Shown one piece after another: positions 49,749 through 60,325 of a DNA stretch of 64,000 nt (position 1 is its first letter; each line of letters starts with the position of its first letter). The position numbers and the translations under genes are program-made. Under the pieces are notes generated by a model. It saw only the letters and a program-made list of their open reading frames with translations. It was not told where the DNA came from and made no database searches. Source of the stretch: Dentipellis sp. KUC8613 (lineage: Eukaryota > Basidiomycota > Agaricomycetes > Russulales > Hericiaceae); the NCBI GenBank assembly GCA_002286715.1, contig NSJX01000013.1, positions 138,860 through 202,859 on the forward strand. The letters are read 5' to 3'.

Positions 49749-51059
49749 ATGCCCGTATACCAGGCCACCGTCTCTGCCCCCGTCAACATCGCATGCATCA
49801 AGTGCGCCTAAGCCATATCCTTGCCTATACACAGCGTACTTACCCTCCGCAGGTACTGGGGCAAACGTGACACGAAGCTGATCCTCCCCACCAACTCTTC
49901 TCTCTCGGTCACGTTGGACCAAGACCATCTCCGTTCGACGACCACTTCTCGCGCAGACGCCTCCTTCAAACAAGACCAGCTGTGGTTGAATGGCAAGGTA
50001 GATGAGATCAAGGAGGGCGGGCGCCTTGCGACCTGCATCTCAGAGATGAAGCGTCTCAGACGCGAGTTTGAAGAGAAGAACCCTAACGAGCCGAAAGTCA
50101 GTCACGTCCTCATCCCTGCAATTATGCATGCTGAGATCCAATAGATCTCCTCGTTCCACGTGCACATTTCATCCATCAACAACTTCCCCACTGCGGCAGG
50201 CCTTGCATCTTCCGCAGCTGGCTTTGCAGCTCTCGTCTCTTCGCTCGCAGCACTCTACAACCTCCCCGCGACCCCGTCTGAGCTTTCTCTCATCGCCCGT
50301 CAGGGTTCCGGATCCGCATGTCGGTCCCTGTTCGGAGGCTTCGTCGCCTGGCAAATGGGCGAGAAAGCGGACGGCTCCGATTCGTACGCAGTAGAGGTTG
50401 CTCCTCGCGAACACTGGCCCGACATTCACGCATTGATTTGTGTTGTCTCCGACACGAAGAAGGGCACCTCGTCGACGTCGGGTATGCAGCGCACCGTGGA
50501 GACCTCTCCTCTCCTCCAGCATCGCATCAACTACGTCGTCCCCGAGCGCATGAAGGCCATCTCCAAGGCCATCCTGGAGAAGGACTTCGATACCTTTGCG
50601 CGCATCACCATGCAGGACTCCAACCAGTTCCATGCAGTGGCCCTTGATACCGACCCTCCGATCTTTTACATGAACGACGTCAGCAGGTCGATCATTGCGT
50701 TGATCACGGAGTATAACCGTGCCTCAGTCGAGAGCGGAGGCAAGATCAAGGCTGCCTACACGTACGACGCCGGTCCCAACGCTGTTATCTACGCGCCGAA
50801 GGAGAACATCAAGGAGATCGTTGAGCTCATCTACTCCTACTTCCCTCAGACCGAGCCCTTTAAGGATCCCTTCGGCCTCTTCGGCGCCGAAGGTCCTAAG
50901 GGAAAGGTGGTCGATGGGTTCAACGTCGCGGTTGCGAAACCCTTCGAGGCTGGCGCGGTCAAGGGTTTGATTCACACGCGGGTTGGTGATGGTCCGAGGA
51001 AGTTGGGAGCGGAGGAGGCGCTGTTGAATGCAGAGGGGTTGCCTACCGTCTTGGCTTAG
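49749..51059 (+). CDS. ERG19: Diphosphomevalonate decarboxylase
   Basis: Converts mevalonate 5-diphosphate to isopentenyl diphosphate with ATP, feeding sterol and isoprenoid synthesis. Exons 49749-49801, 49853-50096, 50145-51059; 403 aa, normal length. Landmarks: APVNIACIKYWGKRD at the N-terminus, NSSLSVTLDQ, the GHMP-type ATP-binding loop FPTAAGLASSAAGFAAL (about 113-129), GSGSACRSLFGGFV with the conserved Ser/Arg, and AYTYDAGPNAV carrying the Asp expected in catalysis. The protein is complete with no oddities. Confidence 0.96.
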
Positions 51060-52396
51060 GTGGATCTCGGGTATTGAAGGATCTGTACACCAATAGAGTA
51101 AAGTGTATTTCTGCTGGATATATCATCAACTTCTACTTCATCTCGTCGTTGTGCATGTATTGACGCAGGGCAGAATTTGATGGGTGTCTGTACAGTAACC
51201 GCGGCCGCGGCCGGTAATCTCCTTGTGATGACAAGCTGCGTGCAGCTCGCGGCGCGGGTTCTGTAAGCGCTGGAAGGAAATATCAATGATTCCACCTCCT
51301 CTACAGCTTAAGAGTTCAGAGCTTCCTGTTTGATACTTCTGCACGCTACTCATGTATACTCATTTTTGTTTTTCACAACTACGATCGTCACTAACACCTG
51401 TACCCGACCTCAACCAGTACCGGTGCCAAAGTGGTCAAGCTGTCACAGTCATCAAATCCTAGCAAAGCACCCCATGCTGCGGTTCTGTTGTCGCATAGGT
51501 AAGTAAGATTTTCGAAGCTTTAATAATTTGTTTACTCAGTTACGAGTGCTCTAGTTCCCCAACGTACCATATGACAATGCAAATTTCGCCGCTCGCCTAC
51601 CGGAGTGCTCCATGGAAATATGAGAATGTCACACACCCAACTTCTGCCTCCACGAAAACAAGGTGATTCTCTGACGGTCCGCGGTAGATCTGTCCACAGG
51701 GAGGTTAGCACGAAGAACTACTTGCCGGACGGACCGGGTACGTCGTCCTCCCCGTGCTCCTACTCGACAGGGGGCCATTGCTGGTCATGCCGACAGGGGA
51801 TCTAGTTTCAGAGGAATGAACATCTTGGAGGGGGGCTCCATCGACCTCTTTGCTACTGTGCTAGGTGATATCTTGACTGCACAGAAATCCGATCCTATTC
51901 ATTGCGAGAAGGTCAAGGCCGCGTCCGGTGGGATTACATCGATGTCCAGTCTACCCCGACGTATCCTGTCCACGACCTGCTGGACAGGTATTAGACGTTA
52001 TCGAATAGTCAAGCGTCTAAGCCTACACGAGTTAGCATCGGTGTCATACAGTATGTTTTCTGGCTATCCGTTTGAACAGAGATACTAAAATGTTCCGAAA
52101 GCCGCAGTCTATGAGCAGGTAGCGGATTCGGCTGCTCATAGTGGCAAGTCCTGATCTGAATCTTTAACAAAAGTGGTCGTGCGCAGCGGCCACAAAGTGA
52201 AGTCAACAAGTAGCCGAGTTACGATGCTTTGACCGGCCGGCCGCGGGGAAGCAGTCGGGCCGGCTAGTGACCCAGCACTATTAAAGCCCCGCACTTCCAC
52301 TCTCTAAGGTTGACCATCTACTACCAACGACCTCTATTTCTTCTCTTCGCCCTCGCATTATATCACTCACACATCTCATCATCCCTATTGACTACA
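51060..52396. other. Interval with possible gene relics
   Basis: No intact gene is supported. Between 51.4 and 52.1 kb some frames look faintly coding. One stretch (GAKVVKLSQSSNPSKAPHAA) runs up to a strong GTAAGT donor at about 51500, and another at 51816-52088 reads MNILEGGSIDLFATVLGDIL. They do not join into one protein and match no family I know, so they may be relics. Confidence 0.35.
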
Positions 52397-52633
52397 ATGG
52401 AAACCAACTCTTCTACATCCGCCGCAGCGAACGCCCCCGCTCAATCCACATCATCCTCACAGACCTCCGGGGCCACCGCCAACAGCAGTGTGGTGGATAT
52501 GATCACGGAGATGTGGGCTGAGCAACCGCCCGAGGCCCGCGAGGAGTACAGAATCCGAGAGGAGCTAGCAGCTCAGAGATGGCGGGAATGGAGCCAGCGG
52601 AGCCGTCGCCGCCGTCGTCGCCACCACCACTAA
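52397..52633 (+). CDS. Small hypothetical protein with Arg-rich tail
   Basis: Single-exon ORF of 78 aa starting METNSSTSAA. It has a Ser/Thr/Ala-rich first half, then a charged helical region (MWAEQPPEAREEYRIREEL) and a basic tail with six consecutive Arg followed by His-His-His. An ATTAAAG element lies about 115 nt upstream, followed by a pyrimidine-rich leader as in real genes here. Function is unknown; the basic tail could bind nucleic acid or act as a nuclear signal. It could also be a chance ORF. Confidence 0.4.
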   Translation: METNSSTSAAANAPAQSTSSSQTSGATANSSVVDMITEMWAEQPPEAREEYRIREELAAQRWREWSQRSRRRRRRHHH

Positions 52634-53692
52634 TTTCTGCCTCCTCCGCCCTCGTCACCGCTTCTGTTCCACTTTCCTGCCCCCTACTAGGGTCTCCTTC
52701 TGTCCATTACTTATTTGTATATGGTCACATACCATGCCAGTGAATTCGCTCTATCATCCCTCTGCACATACATTCATGTAATTTGCGCTCTTCCTTCGCC
52801 TTGTTGCCTCTTTGTTGCCCACCCGCGACTGCGTCATTGTAATGCGACGCAGACTCTGTTTGCTTTGATCATGTTCGCGCATACGTCCATGTACTGCATC
52901 AATGACATACTCTATCTGAACGCCAGTTACATTGTCGCTCGTGGTCTATTGAGCTGTAAGAAGCAAGAAAGCTCCGCCCGACGCGTCGTCGTCTTTCTCC
53001 TCCCTAGACGGTTCGCTCTGAACAACAATCCTATGGCAGACACTTGAACATCCCAATCCATCCATCGAGGCGGACGGAACGATTGACTGTCGGGAGATCT
53101 GTCCTAATTTGAGACGTTCTGGACAAAAACCGTTGCGCGGACCAATCTTCGAATCGGAATTCTCCGGGTCCGGTCTCTTCATGGTCATCAAAGTCCGGGG
53201 CAGCATGGTTGCTGCCTTCTCGCCGCTCCTCCACATTCTCAACGACCATCAGATCGACAGTGCACCTGGCTCGCACTTATCGCTTTCCCGCGGTATCCTC
53301 GTAAGAACTTGTACTTACTCCGAATCGTCGATGGTCAAGTTGTTATGTGTACAGTATTTTCTTCCAGCTCTAAGCTCCTTCGATCTTTAATTACTGCTTC
53401 GCAGGGACCAGTAAAATCGAATACAATGGAGATATACGATGCCTAGTCACAGGGATGTTTGACCATCAGGCATCCCGCAGGTCCTTGAATGTGGACTTAT
53501 CACGCGCCATCGGAAGCCATGTGGTCTCTTAGCCTCGAGTCGAGTTCAAACTGCTTTCTAGCATGCGACATCGTCTGTCCCCCGTGGTTACATGCCGTAG
53601 ATCACACTTTCTCGCCATCCATGGCGTCAATTTCTGTTAGACGAGCCATGCAGTTCTTCTCGATCGCCGGACAAGGCTTCGCGCTGCTCAGC
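52634..53692. other. Intergenic interval, no gene seen
   Basis: About 1 kb upstream of the secreted tandem pair. Short frames only; no motif or splice support. Confidence 0.5.
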
Positions 53693-53700
53693 TATAAAAA
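53692..53700 (+). promoter_or_regulatory. TATA box of secreted-protein copy 1
   Basis: CTATAAAAA about 105 nt upstream of the start codon. The leader between it and the ATG is similar to that of copy 2. Confidence 0.7.
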
Positions 53701-53801
53701 CGGACGGGTACTCGATTACCTCCCCCATCCGTGGCCTCCCGGATACCTCGCACTGCTTAGTTGCACGTTCAGACCCCCCGCTACTCACTACGCTCACACC
53801 A

Positions 53802-54862
53802 ATGGCTCGCGTTGCTTTCTTTGCCTTGCTCTGTGCCCAAGCGGCGTTCGGTCTGACGATCTCGAAGCGTGCGACTGCCTATTACGACCCTACGGCGAAT
53901 GGGGGCTCGCTGCTTGACAACGCTGGCAACGGCCTCGGCGAGCCATTGAACGTACGTATGAATGCATATGGTATCGCACCTCTGTCCTAATTTTCTCGCC
54001 TTGATTAGGTTATCGTCTCTGGTTTGAGCTCACCTGATGTTCTTACCGACGATGGTATCTTGAACTTTGCTCGGGCCATTGGATTGTGAGACTCCCACGA
54101 CGCCGTTGACCCACGTTTGTAATTCTGATTCTTAACCTTTCATAGCTCCGAGGAGTGCTTTGGCATTCATCTCGGTGATCCTCAGTCCGCCAACCTTGGT
54201 GATGGCAACGGGGCGGTCAACCAAACGATCGAGCTTCGTCAGGACTTCGGCGACTCTAGTGTCGGAACCTGCCTGGAGAGTCTCATTGGTGGCAACCACT
54301 TCCGGTATGCTCATGCCTAACTTGATTATACAATGGTATTAACCGACCCTTGTTCTTCAGTGTCTACCGCCAGAATGGTCCTCAGGCCAATAGCGGCGCT
54401 CTGTTCCTTGCGTGAGTGATAACACCATTGCTTTTGGCGCAGTACGCTTATCCGTCCTGTAGTGTTTCTCATGAAGAGGTAACGCACTATCGGTTCTTTC
54501 TCTCAGGATAAAGTGTATCGAACTTGGATCTACAGGATGTCAGCGAGAACCACACGATCTCGCCTGACGGTTATGACGTTGGACGGTAAGATTATCACAA
54601 TCGACGTTACTGCAACTCTGTCGTTCTGACGTGGGTTGCTATTAGGAACGAACTTGTTACTGCCGCTGTTGGCAACACCAACTTCAACGGCGTCTCGTAT
54701 TCGACGACTGCACAAAACATTACTGGTTTGATTGCCCCGGGCACCAACGGAGTAAACCATGGTAAGCAGACTATACTGCACCACCCGTCTTCACGGAGCT
54801 AACGTGCCCCAGATATCGCACAGGATGGCATTGTCACTCTTCTGACTGTCACGATTGTCTGA
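53802..54862 (+). CDS. Secreted fungal protein of unknown function, copy 1
   Basis: 222 aa, eight exons: 53802-53951, 54009-54085, 54146-54304, 54361-54411, 54463-54478, 54536-54585, 54646-54761, 54813-54862. A signal peptide (MARVAFFALLCAQAAFG) is followed by a dibasic SKR. The mature part has landmarks GGSLLDNAGNGLGEPLNVI, LNFARAIGFSEECFGIHLG, GTCLESLIGGNHFRVYRQ and QDGIVTLLTVTIV, which I associate with an uncharacterised secreted family of filamentous fungi. Two Cys are in the mature part, and predicted N-glycosylation sites include NQT, NHT and NIT. A 16-nt exon (54463-54478) encodes the AVSHEE segment. Confidence 0.88.
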
Positions 54863-55616
54863 GCGTGGGGGTCTCGCGGAAGTCTATCTTTATTGGCTTG
54901 ATCCAAGCTGCTTCCTCTTCCATTATACCATTTCACTGTATTCATACTAAACACTCTTTACCTATGTGAAGTGCTCTGATTTCAGATTTGGTACCTACTT
55001 TAGGACTTGAGCACGTGTCAAGACGAGCCGAGGTCAACGCCGCCAGTTGTAGCCCGTTGATCAAATCCCAAGCTCGCGTACGGGTCATGCTGCAAAGCGC
55101 GACATGCACGGCCTTCTTTTACTTCAGTTTCGATGTTGACATCCGGTGATCTAATGGCTCCACGACGTGCGCACGGCTTCTATTTCTTGTGCCATTTGCA
55201 TGCATCGGCTCAGCGCTCCGTGTCAGCTGATCATGCTTGTTGCTATTTTGAAACGGCTGTGAACGTCGTAAACGCCTTTCTCTCATCTTCTGCTGCCATG
55301 TACTCATCCAAATTTTCCACGTTGAAAACGTTCGAAGAAGCAAAAGAGATCCAAATGAACGCTGGGGAACGTTTCTGGGAATGCCCTCCAATTGGACGTG
55401 CTGTACACAACTGAACGGAGAGTTATCACACGGGAACAGCAGCCATATGGTAGTACAGGCTCGAATCAAACCCCCAAGGCATTCTGGCAGCTACATCATC
55501 TTCTGTCGGGGTTGCATACAGAGCATCAGCGTACCTCGCCATTCTTGACGGCGACTGAGGTCGCTTCTGTCGGTCGCCGGTCGGGGGTTCACGTTCGTGG
55601 CTTCTCTGCACGTCCG
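54863..55616. other. Intergenic interval between tandem copies
   Basis: No gene is supported. The last ~130 nt resemble the leader upstream of copy 1. Confidence 0.5.
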
Positions 55617-55624
55617 TATAAAGA
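55616..55624 (+). promoter_or_regulatory. TATA box of secreted-protein copy 2
   Basis: GTATAAAGA about 108 nt upstream of the start codon, the same spacing as in copy 1. Confidence 0.7.
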
Positions 55625-55725
55625 GGTGGGTACCTGGATACATGGGCTGCCATCCGTGGCCTACCGGATACCCCGCACTGCTTCGCTGCACGTCCAGATC
55701 TTGCTGCCCCACCGAGTATTCATCG

Positions 55726-56796
55726 ATGGCTCGCGTTGTTCTCTTTGCTCTGGTCTTAGCCCAAACGGTGTTCGCTCTGACTTGTTCAAAGCGAGCGACC
55801 GCGTTCTTCGATCCTACGGCGAACGGCGGCTCGCTGCTCGACGATGCTGGCGATGGCCTCGGAGAACCCTTAAATGTCCGTCAGCTTGGGATAGCCCCAT
55901 TCTTCCTCTAATTTCGGCAGCTATTCTAGGTTATTGTATCCGGTTTGAGCTCGCCTGACGTTCTCACTGACGACGGTATCGTCAACTTCGCCCGCGCCAT
56001 AGGATTGTGAGTCTGCAACGATCTTATAACCGAGCGTGGAACATATCTGATAATGAAGCTTCGTTTCAGCTCCGAGGAATGCCTCGACATCCACCTTGGC
56101 GCACCACAGTCTGCGAACCTTGGCGATGGCAATGGGCCGGTGAACCAGACAATTGAACTGCGTCAGGATTTCGACGATCCCGTCATTGGCACATGCTTGG
56201 AGAGTCTCATTGGTGGAAACCACTTCCGGCACGCTGTTCCCTGACCTGGTCGAAGCTTTCACACTGACTGGTCTCCAGAGTGTACCGCCAGAATGGGTCA
56301 TTGGCCGACAGTGGTGCTTTATTCCTCGCGTGAGTGACAGTGCCTTCAATGGATGATATGCAGTTTACCCATTTTCGCCACAGTGTTTCCCAAGAAGAGG
56401 TGATGCGTCTTCGTGCTGCTTCCGAATAGACAACCTCAACTTGTGTTCATAGAACGTCACCACGGGCCACACAATCTCGCCTGATGGCTATGATGTTGGA
56501 CGGTGAGGATTCATACAACATTGTCTCGTCTCATCAAGTATTGAGTCTGTGCCGGTCTCTAGGGACGCGCTTGTTTCCGCTGCTATAGGCAGCACCAACT
56601 TCGGAGGAGTCTCGTATTCGACGACTGCCGAGAACATCACTGGGCTGATCGCTGCCGGAAGCACTGGCGTAAATCATGGTGAATAACTCCCTGAGCGCCA
56701 GCTGTTTACAATGCTCAGCTGACCGACATGGTGTTTGTACATTCAGGCATCGCCCAGGACGGGATTGTAACTCTCCTTACCGTCACGATTGTTTGA
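55726..56796 (+). CDS. Secreted fungal protein of unknown function, copy 2
   Basis: Tandem paralog of the gene at 53802; also 222 aa with eight exons of identical lengths: 55726-55875, 55930-56006, 56070-56228, 56279-56329, 56384-56399, 56453-56502, 56563-56678, 56747-56796. The signal peptide is MARVVLFALVLAQTVFA, and the mature sequence keeps the same landmarks (LNVIVSGLSSPDVLTDDG, ESLIGGNHFR, GVSYSTTAENITGLI). The third intron has the donor GCACGC where copy 1 has GTATGC; only a GC-AG splice keeps the frame. The first-intron donor is also weak (GTCCGT). Confidence 0.87.
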
Positions 56797-57528
56797 GAAG
56801 TTCATGCTTGTTGGTATCGGTGTGTGGACTTTGAATTTGAAACCTGGATGGCAATGTTCCGATGCAAGCACCTTTTGTAAGCCTTACTTAGGAGACTCCT
56901 GCCGAACGACACTTGGATGAGTACATAATGCTCGGAGAAAGGTGCTAGTGTCAATAATGAAAACTTGGCGAAAGCAGTAAGTAGGACAGATTGAGCTGAT
57001 ACGTGCTGACATGCCAAGTCACATGGTGTTTTGGAGCGTCAGGCGTCGGAGGTATCGGAGGAGGTTCTACCCCACGGCCAGCTCGTCCATTCTACTTTTT
57101 GACATGATCGTCGCAAACGTCGCCAAATTAAGTCCTTCCTCCATGCAACCCGTCCTTTCTGATACCAAAGGCTATGAATTGTGGAGCCGCATGCTGAATC
57201 CTGCCCTCCATCTGAGCCCGTTTTTGGTGCTCAGCGTCCCGTCTTCGTCGACAATGGATCCGGGTTTCTCTGTACACCGGCATTTATGCATGGGGATGTC
57301 AGCTACCGCACATCTTCTGGTACGTATTCATCTATTGTTGAGCAACATGCGGCTTCTAGGTCGTTCGTGCAAGTCCTCTCGGTCAAGGAAGCTGTCTCTC
57401 GCGACGACACTTGTCACATTCCGCTCCGAAGTGAACGCAAGTTGAACATATACGGCATATGAACCAAAGATATAAAGGCTCAATGAACAGCAAGTGACTA
57501 GATCATCCAAACGACGCGAACGATAGTG
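56797..57528. other. Intergenic interval, possible relic
   Basis: No intact gene. A plus-strand frame at 57181-57462 with GAQRPVFVDNGSGFLCTPAF looks protein-like but has no start, splice or family support. It may be a relic. Confidence 0.4.
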
Positions 57529-59639
57529 ATGATTCGTGGTATTTGGCTGGCGCTCAGCGCCCTCCCCTTCGTTGCTAGTGCTGTCGTTCAAGACATTCTT
57601 CAAGACCAACATCCGGCGAAAGGATCCTCGTGGGCGGGCTCTACCACCGCTTTCACGTTTCCTCCCGCCAACGTCACAGCGACAATTCCGGACCCCAATT
57701 TTCCGGATGCCACCCAGATTCATGCGTTTGGACCAACTGCCAGTGAGTAATAGCCATCTTAACGCGCCATTCGAAGCCATTGCTGATCCACGTTTATCGG
57801 AATTCTTGTGTAGCTGGAGATGAGGCGGCATCCATCGAAACTGCACCATCCATCGCCAAGGTCGACAGTATTTTCCCGCTGATTCGTCCTGGAAGTCGCA
57901 AGAGTTCAGACTTCGAAGTGTTACGCCACTTGGGCAGCTTGACGCCTATGGTCTCGAACGATGCCGATACTTTCGGCCTTCCGTACGCGTCTCCAGTGAT
58001 ACCGGATGGATGTAAGTTGAAGCAGGCCTATCTTCTTCACCGTCATGGGGCCCGTTATCCCCCTAATGGCACGGAACCTGGCGGCTTTGCCTCGAGGCTT
58101 CATGCCGCTGCTACGGGTGCCGGATTCAGTGCAACGGGCCCTCTGTCTTTCCTCAACGAATGGACTTACAAGCTTGGCGCTGAGATTCTGACACCCTTTG
58201 GACGAAAACAACTGTAAGCGCCCTCGTTATCCAGCTACATTGTCAGACTGACTGGTCTTCCTTCCTAAGTTATGATCTCGGAGTCGGGTTCCGAGTCAGC
58301 TACGGTGATTTATTGAAAGGCTTTGTCGATCTACCAGTGTTTCGAACAAATTCCCAAGGCTTGTATATCTATTACGATAGTGAGGCACTTTCACTGACGC
58401 TGGTACTCCAACAGAACGCATGGTTGATTCGGCGTAAGTCTTTGACCCTCGAAGATCATGCGGCGACTAATGCACGATCTGTTAGCCTTCAATTTGCCGC
58501 CGGCTTCTTCGGAGTGCAGTCATACCAAACGAGCTATCACCAGCAGATTGACATCAATACTTATGGATTCAATTCGACACTTGCGCCATTCCAAAACTGC
58601 ACCAACGCTTTCTCTAAAGTGGCACCGGACGCGAGGCGACGGACAACTGAATGGGCCAGCATCTATACTCAACCTATCATTGAGCGGCTCTCGAAGCATA
58701 TCAAGGGCGTTAATTTAACATCTGACGATGTCGTGGCCATGCAGCAGGCTTGTGCATTCGAGGTTCGTTCAGTCTTCTTTCAGGCCTGTGAAATACGTGC
58801 AAATATTAATCTGCGGTAGACGGTCGCACTCGGGTATTCAAGTTTCTGCGGACTCTTTACGAAAAAAGAATGGAAGGAGTTTGAATACCATGATGGTCTG
58901 TATCAGACTTCTCTCATGCAATATAATCTCATGTCGCTTTCAGCTCTCCTATTCTGGTATGTCTTCGGTCCCGGCGGTCCCGCGACGGCTGCCCAAGGGG
59001 TCGGCTGGGTCCAAGAGCTCCTCTCGCGTTTAACACGAACTCGCATCACAAATTTCGACTCCTCCATCAACAGCACTCTCGCTTCCAGCAATATCACGTT
59101 TCCTTTGAATCAGCCTATCTATGTTGACGCAACTCATGATGTCGTTATTTCTTCCAGTGAAGTCCATCTTCTTGATTGCATGTACAAAGTCGCTGACGAT
59201 ATATTTAGTTCTCGTAGCGATGAATTTCACCAGCCTTGCTGCTAGTGGCCCTCTGCCCTCGACCCATATACCTGAAAACCAGGTCTGCTCTCATTATTCA
59301 TGATTATCTGTTCATCCACTCATTCTGCCCCAGTCTTGGAAAATATCGCAAATCGTCCCATTTGCTACTAGGCTAGTGGGACAAGTGCTGTCATGTCACG
59401 ATTCCGATGAACCCACCCACATTCGCTTCATGCTCAACGATGCTGTTCTGCCAATGACCGGACTCAAGGGGTGCAAGGCGAACAAGCACGGGCTCTGTGC
59501 ATTCGACAATTTCATCGCCGGGATGCAAGCACGCGTGGATGAAATCGACTATCAATTTGACTGCTTTGCTAATTATACCATACCAGAGCAGGACATGATT
59601 ATTGATGGTCGATTCCCTCAGCATCTGAGGCAGGCATAG
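57529..59639 (+). CDS. Histidine acid phosphatase / phytase-like, copy 1
   Basis: Secreted phosphomonoesterase of the branch-2 histidine phosphatase family; phytate is a plausible substrate but not proven. Exons 57529-57742, 57814-58213, 58270-58358, 58415-58433, 58486-58762, 58820-58895, 58944-59156, 59209-59282, 59334-59639; 555 aa. Signal peptide MIRGIWLALSALPFVASA. The catalytic motif LLHRHGARYPP carries the nucleophile His. The HD proton-donor motif is in YVDATHDVVIS. Ala/Gly-rich FAAGFFGVQ, several Cys and N-glycosylation sites fit secreted phytases. The third intron needs a GC donor (GCTTGT) to keep the frame; exon 4 is only 19 nt. Confidence 0.9.
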
Positions 59640-60325
59640 TTCTTTGTTCTTGTTTCAGCTTTCTTGTGTACCCACCGGCTTCCGAGTATCGTTGGTAATG
59701 TGACAATGTTGATCGGCTTCTCTGAGATGATTGTAGGGGAAGCGGCGCTCAAGCTCCGGATTTTCCATTGAAATCCAAACTTATCCACTGCGCGAACGGC
59801 CGTGGGGATTTTTGAGAGCATTTTTGGCGGACGGGTGAAACCGAACACTCCTTCTGTGCCCGATATTCCTGAAACTGTTTGCTGACTCCCAGTATGTCCG
59901 CATAGATCTCCTATTGGCCGTGGACTGCAGCGATCCCACCGAATATAGTCACAACTTCACCGCGAGCTTGACTGAGTTCCATGCTGTGGGCACGGCGCGT
60001 GCTACATCGAGGGAATGCCTTATGCACCGCAAATGAAGTGGCCGTCAGCTTCCCTTTTCCTACTCTGGAGGCATCAACAAGAGTAAATTTACAATGCACT
60101 CGAGTGTCTTTCCCGCGGATGTCATATGGACGCGTGTATGGCTCCCTTATTTCGACCGGCACCAAGCTTCGTTTGACATGGTGACTCAAAGCACGTTCTT
60201 CAATGTGAGTTCTGCTTGGTTCATCTAGAATCGTAGGATGAACTTTATTCGTAGATGCGCACAGCGGGGTGAACGAGGAGTCTATAAAGCCTCTTCGCTT
60301 TGCATTCTGATGACGCCCAGTCGAC
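59640..60325. other. Intergenic interval between phosphatase copies
   Basis: About 690 nt. No gene is supported. It must contain the promoter of the second copy. Confidence 0.5.
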
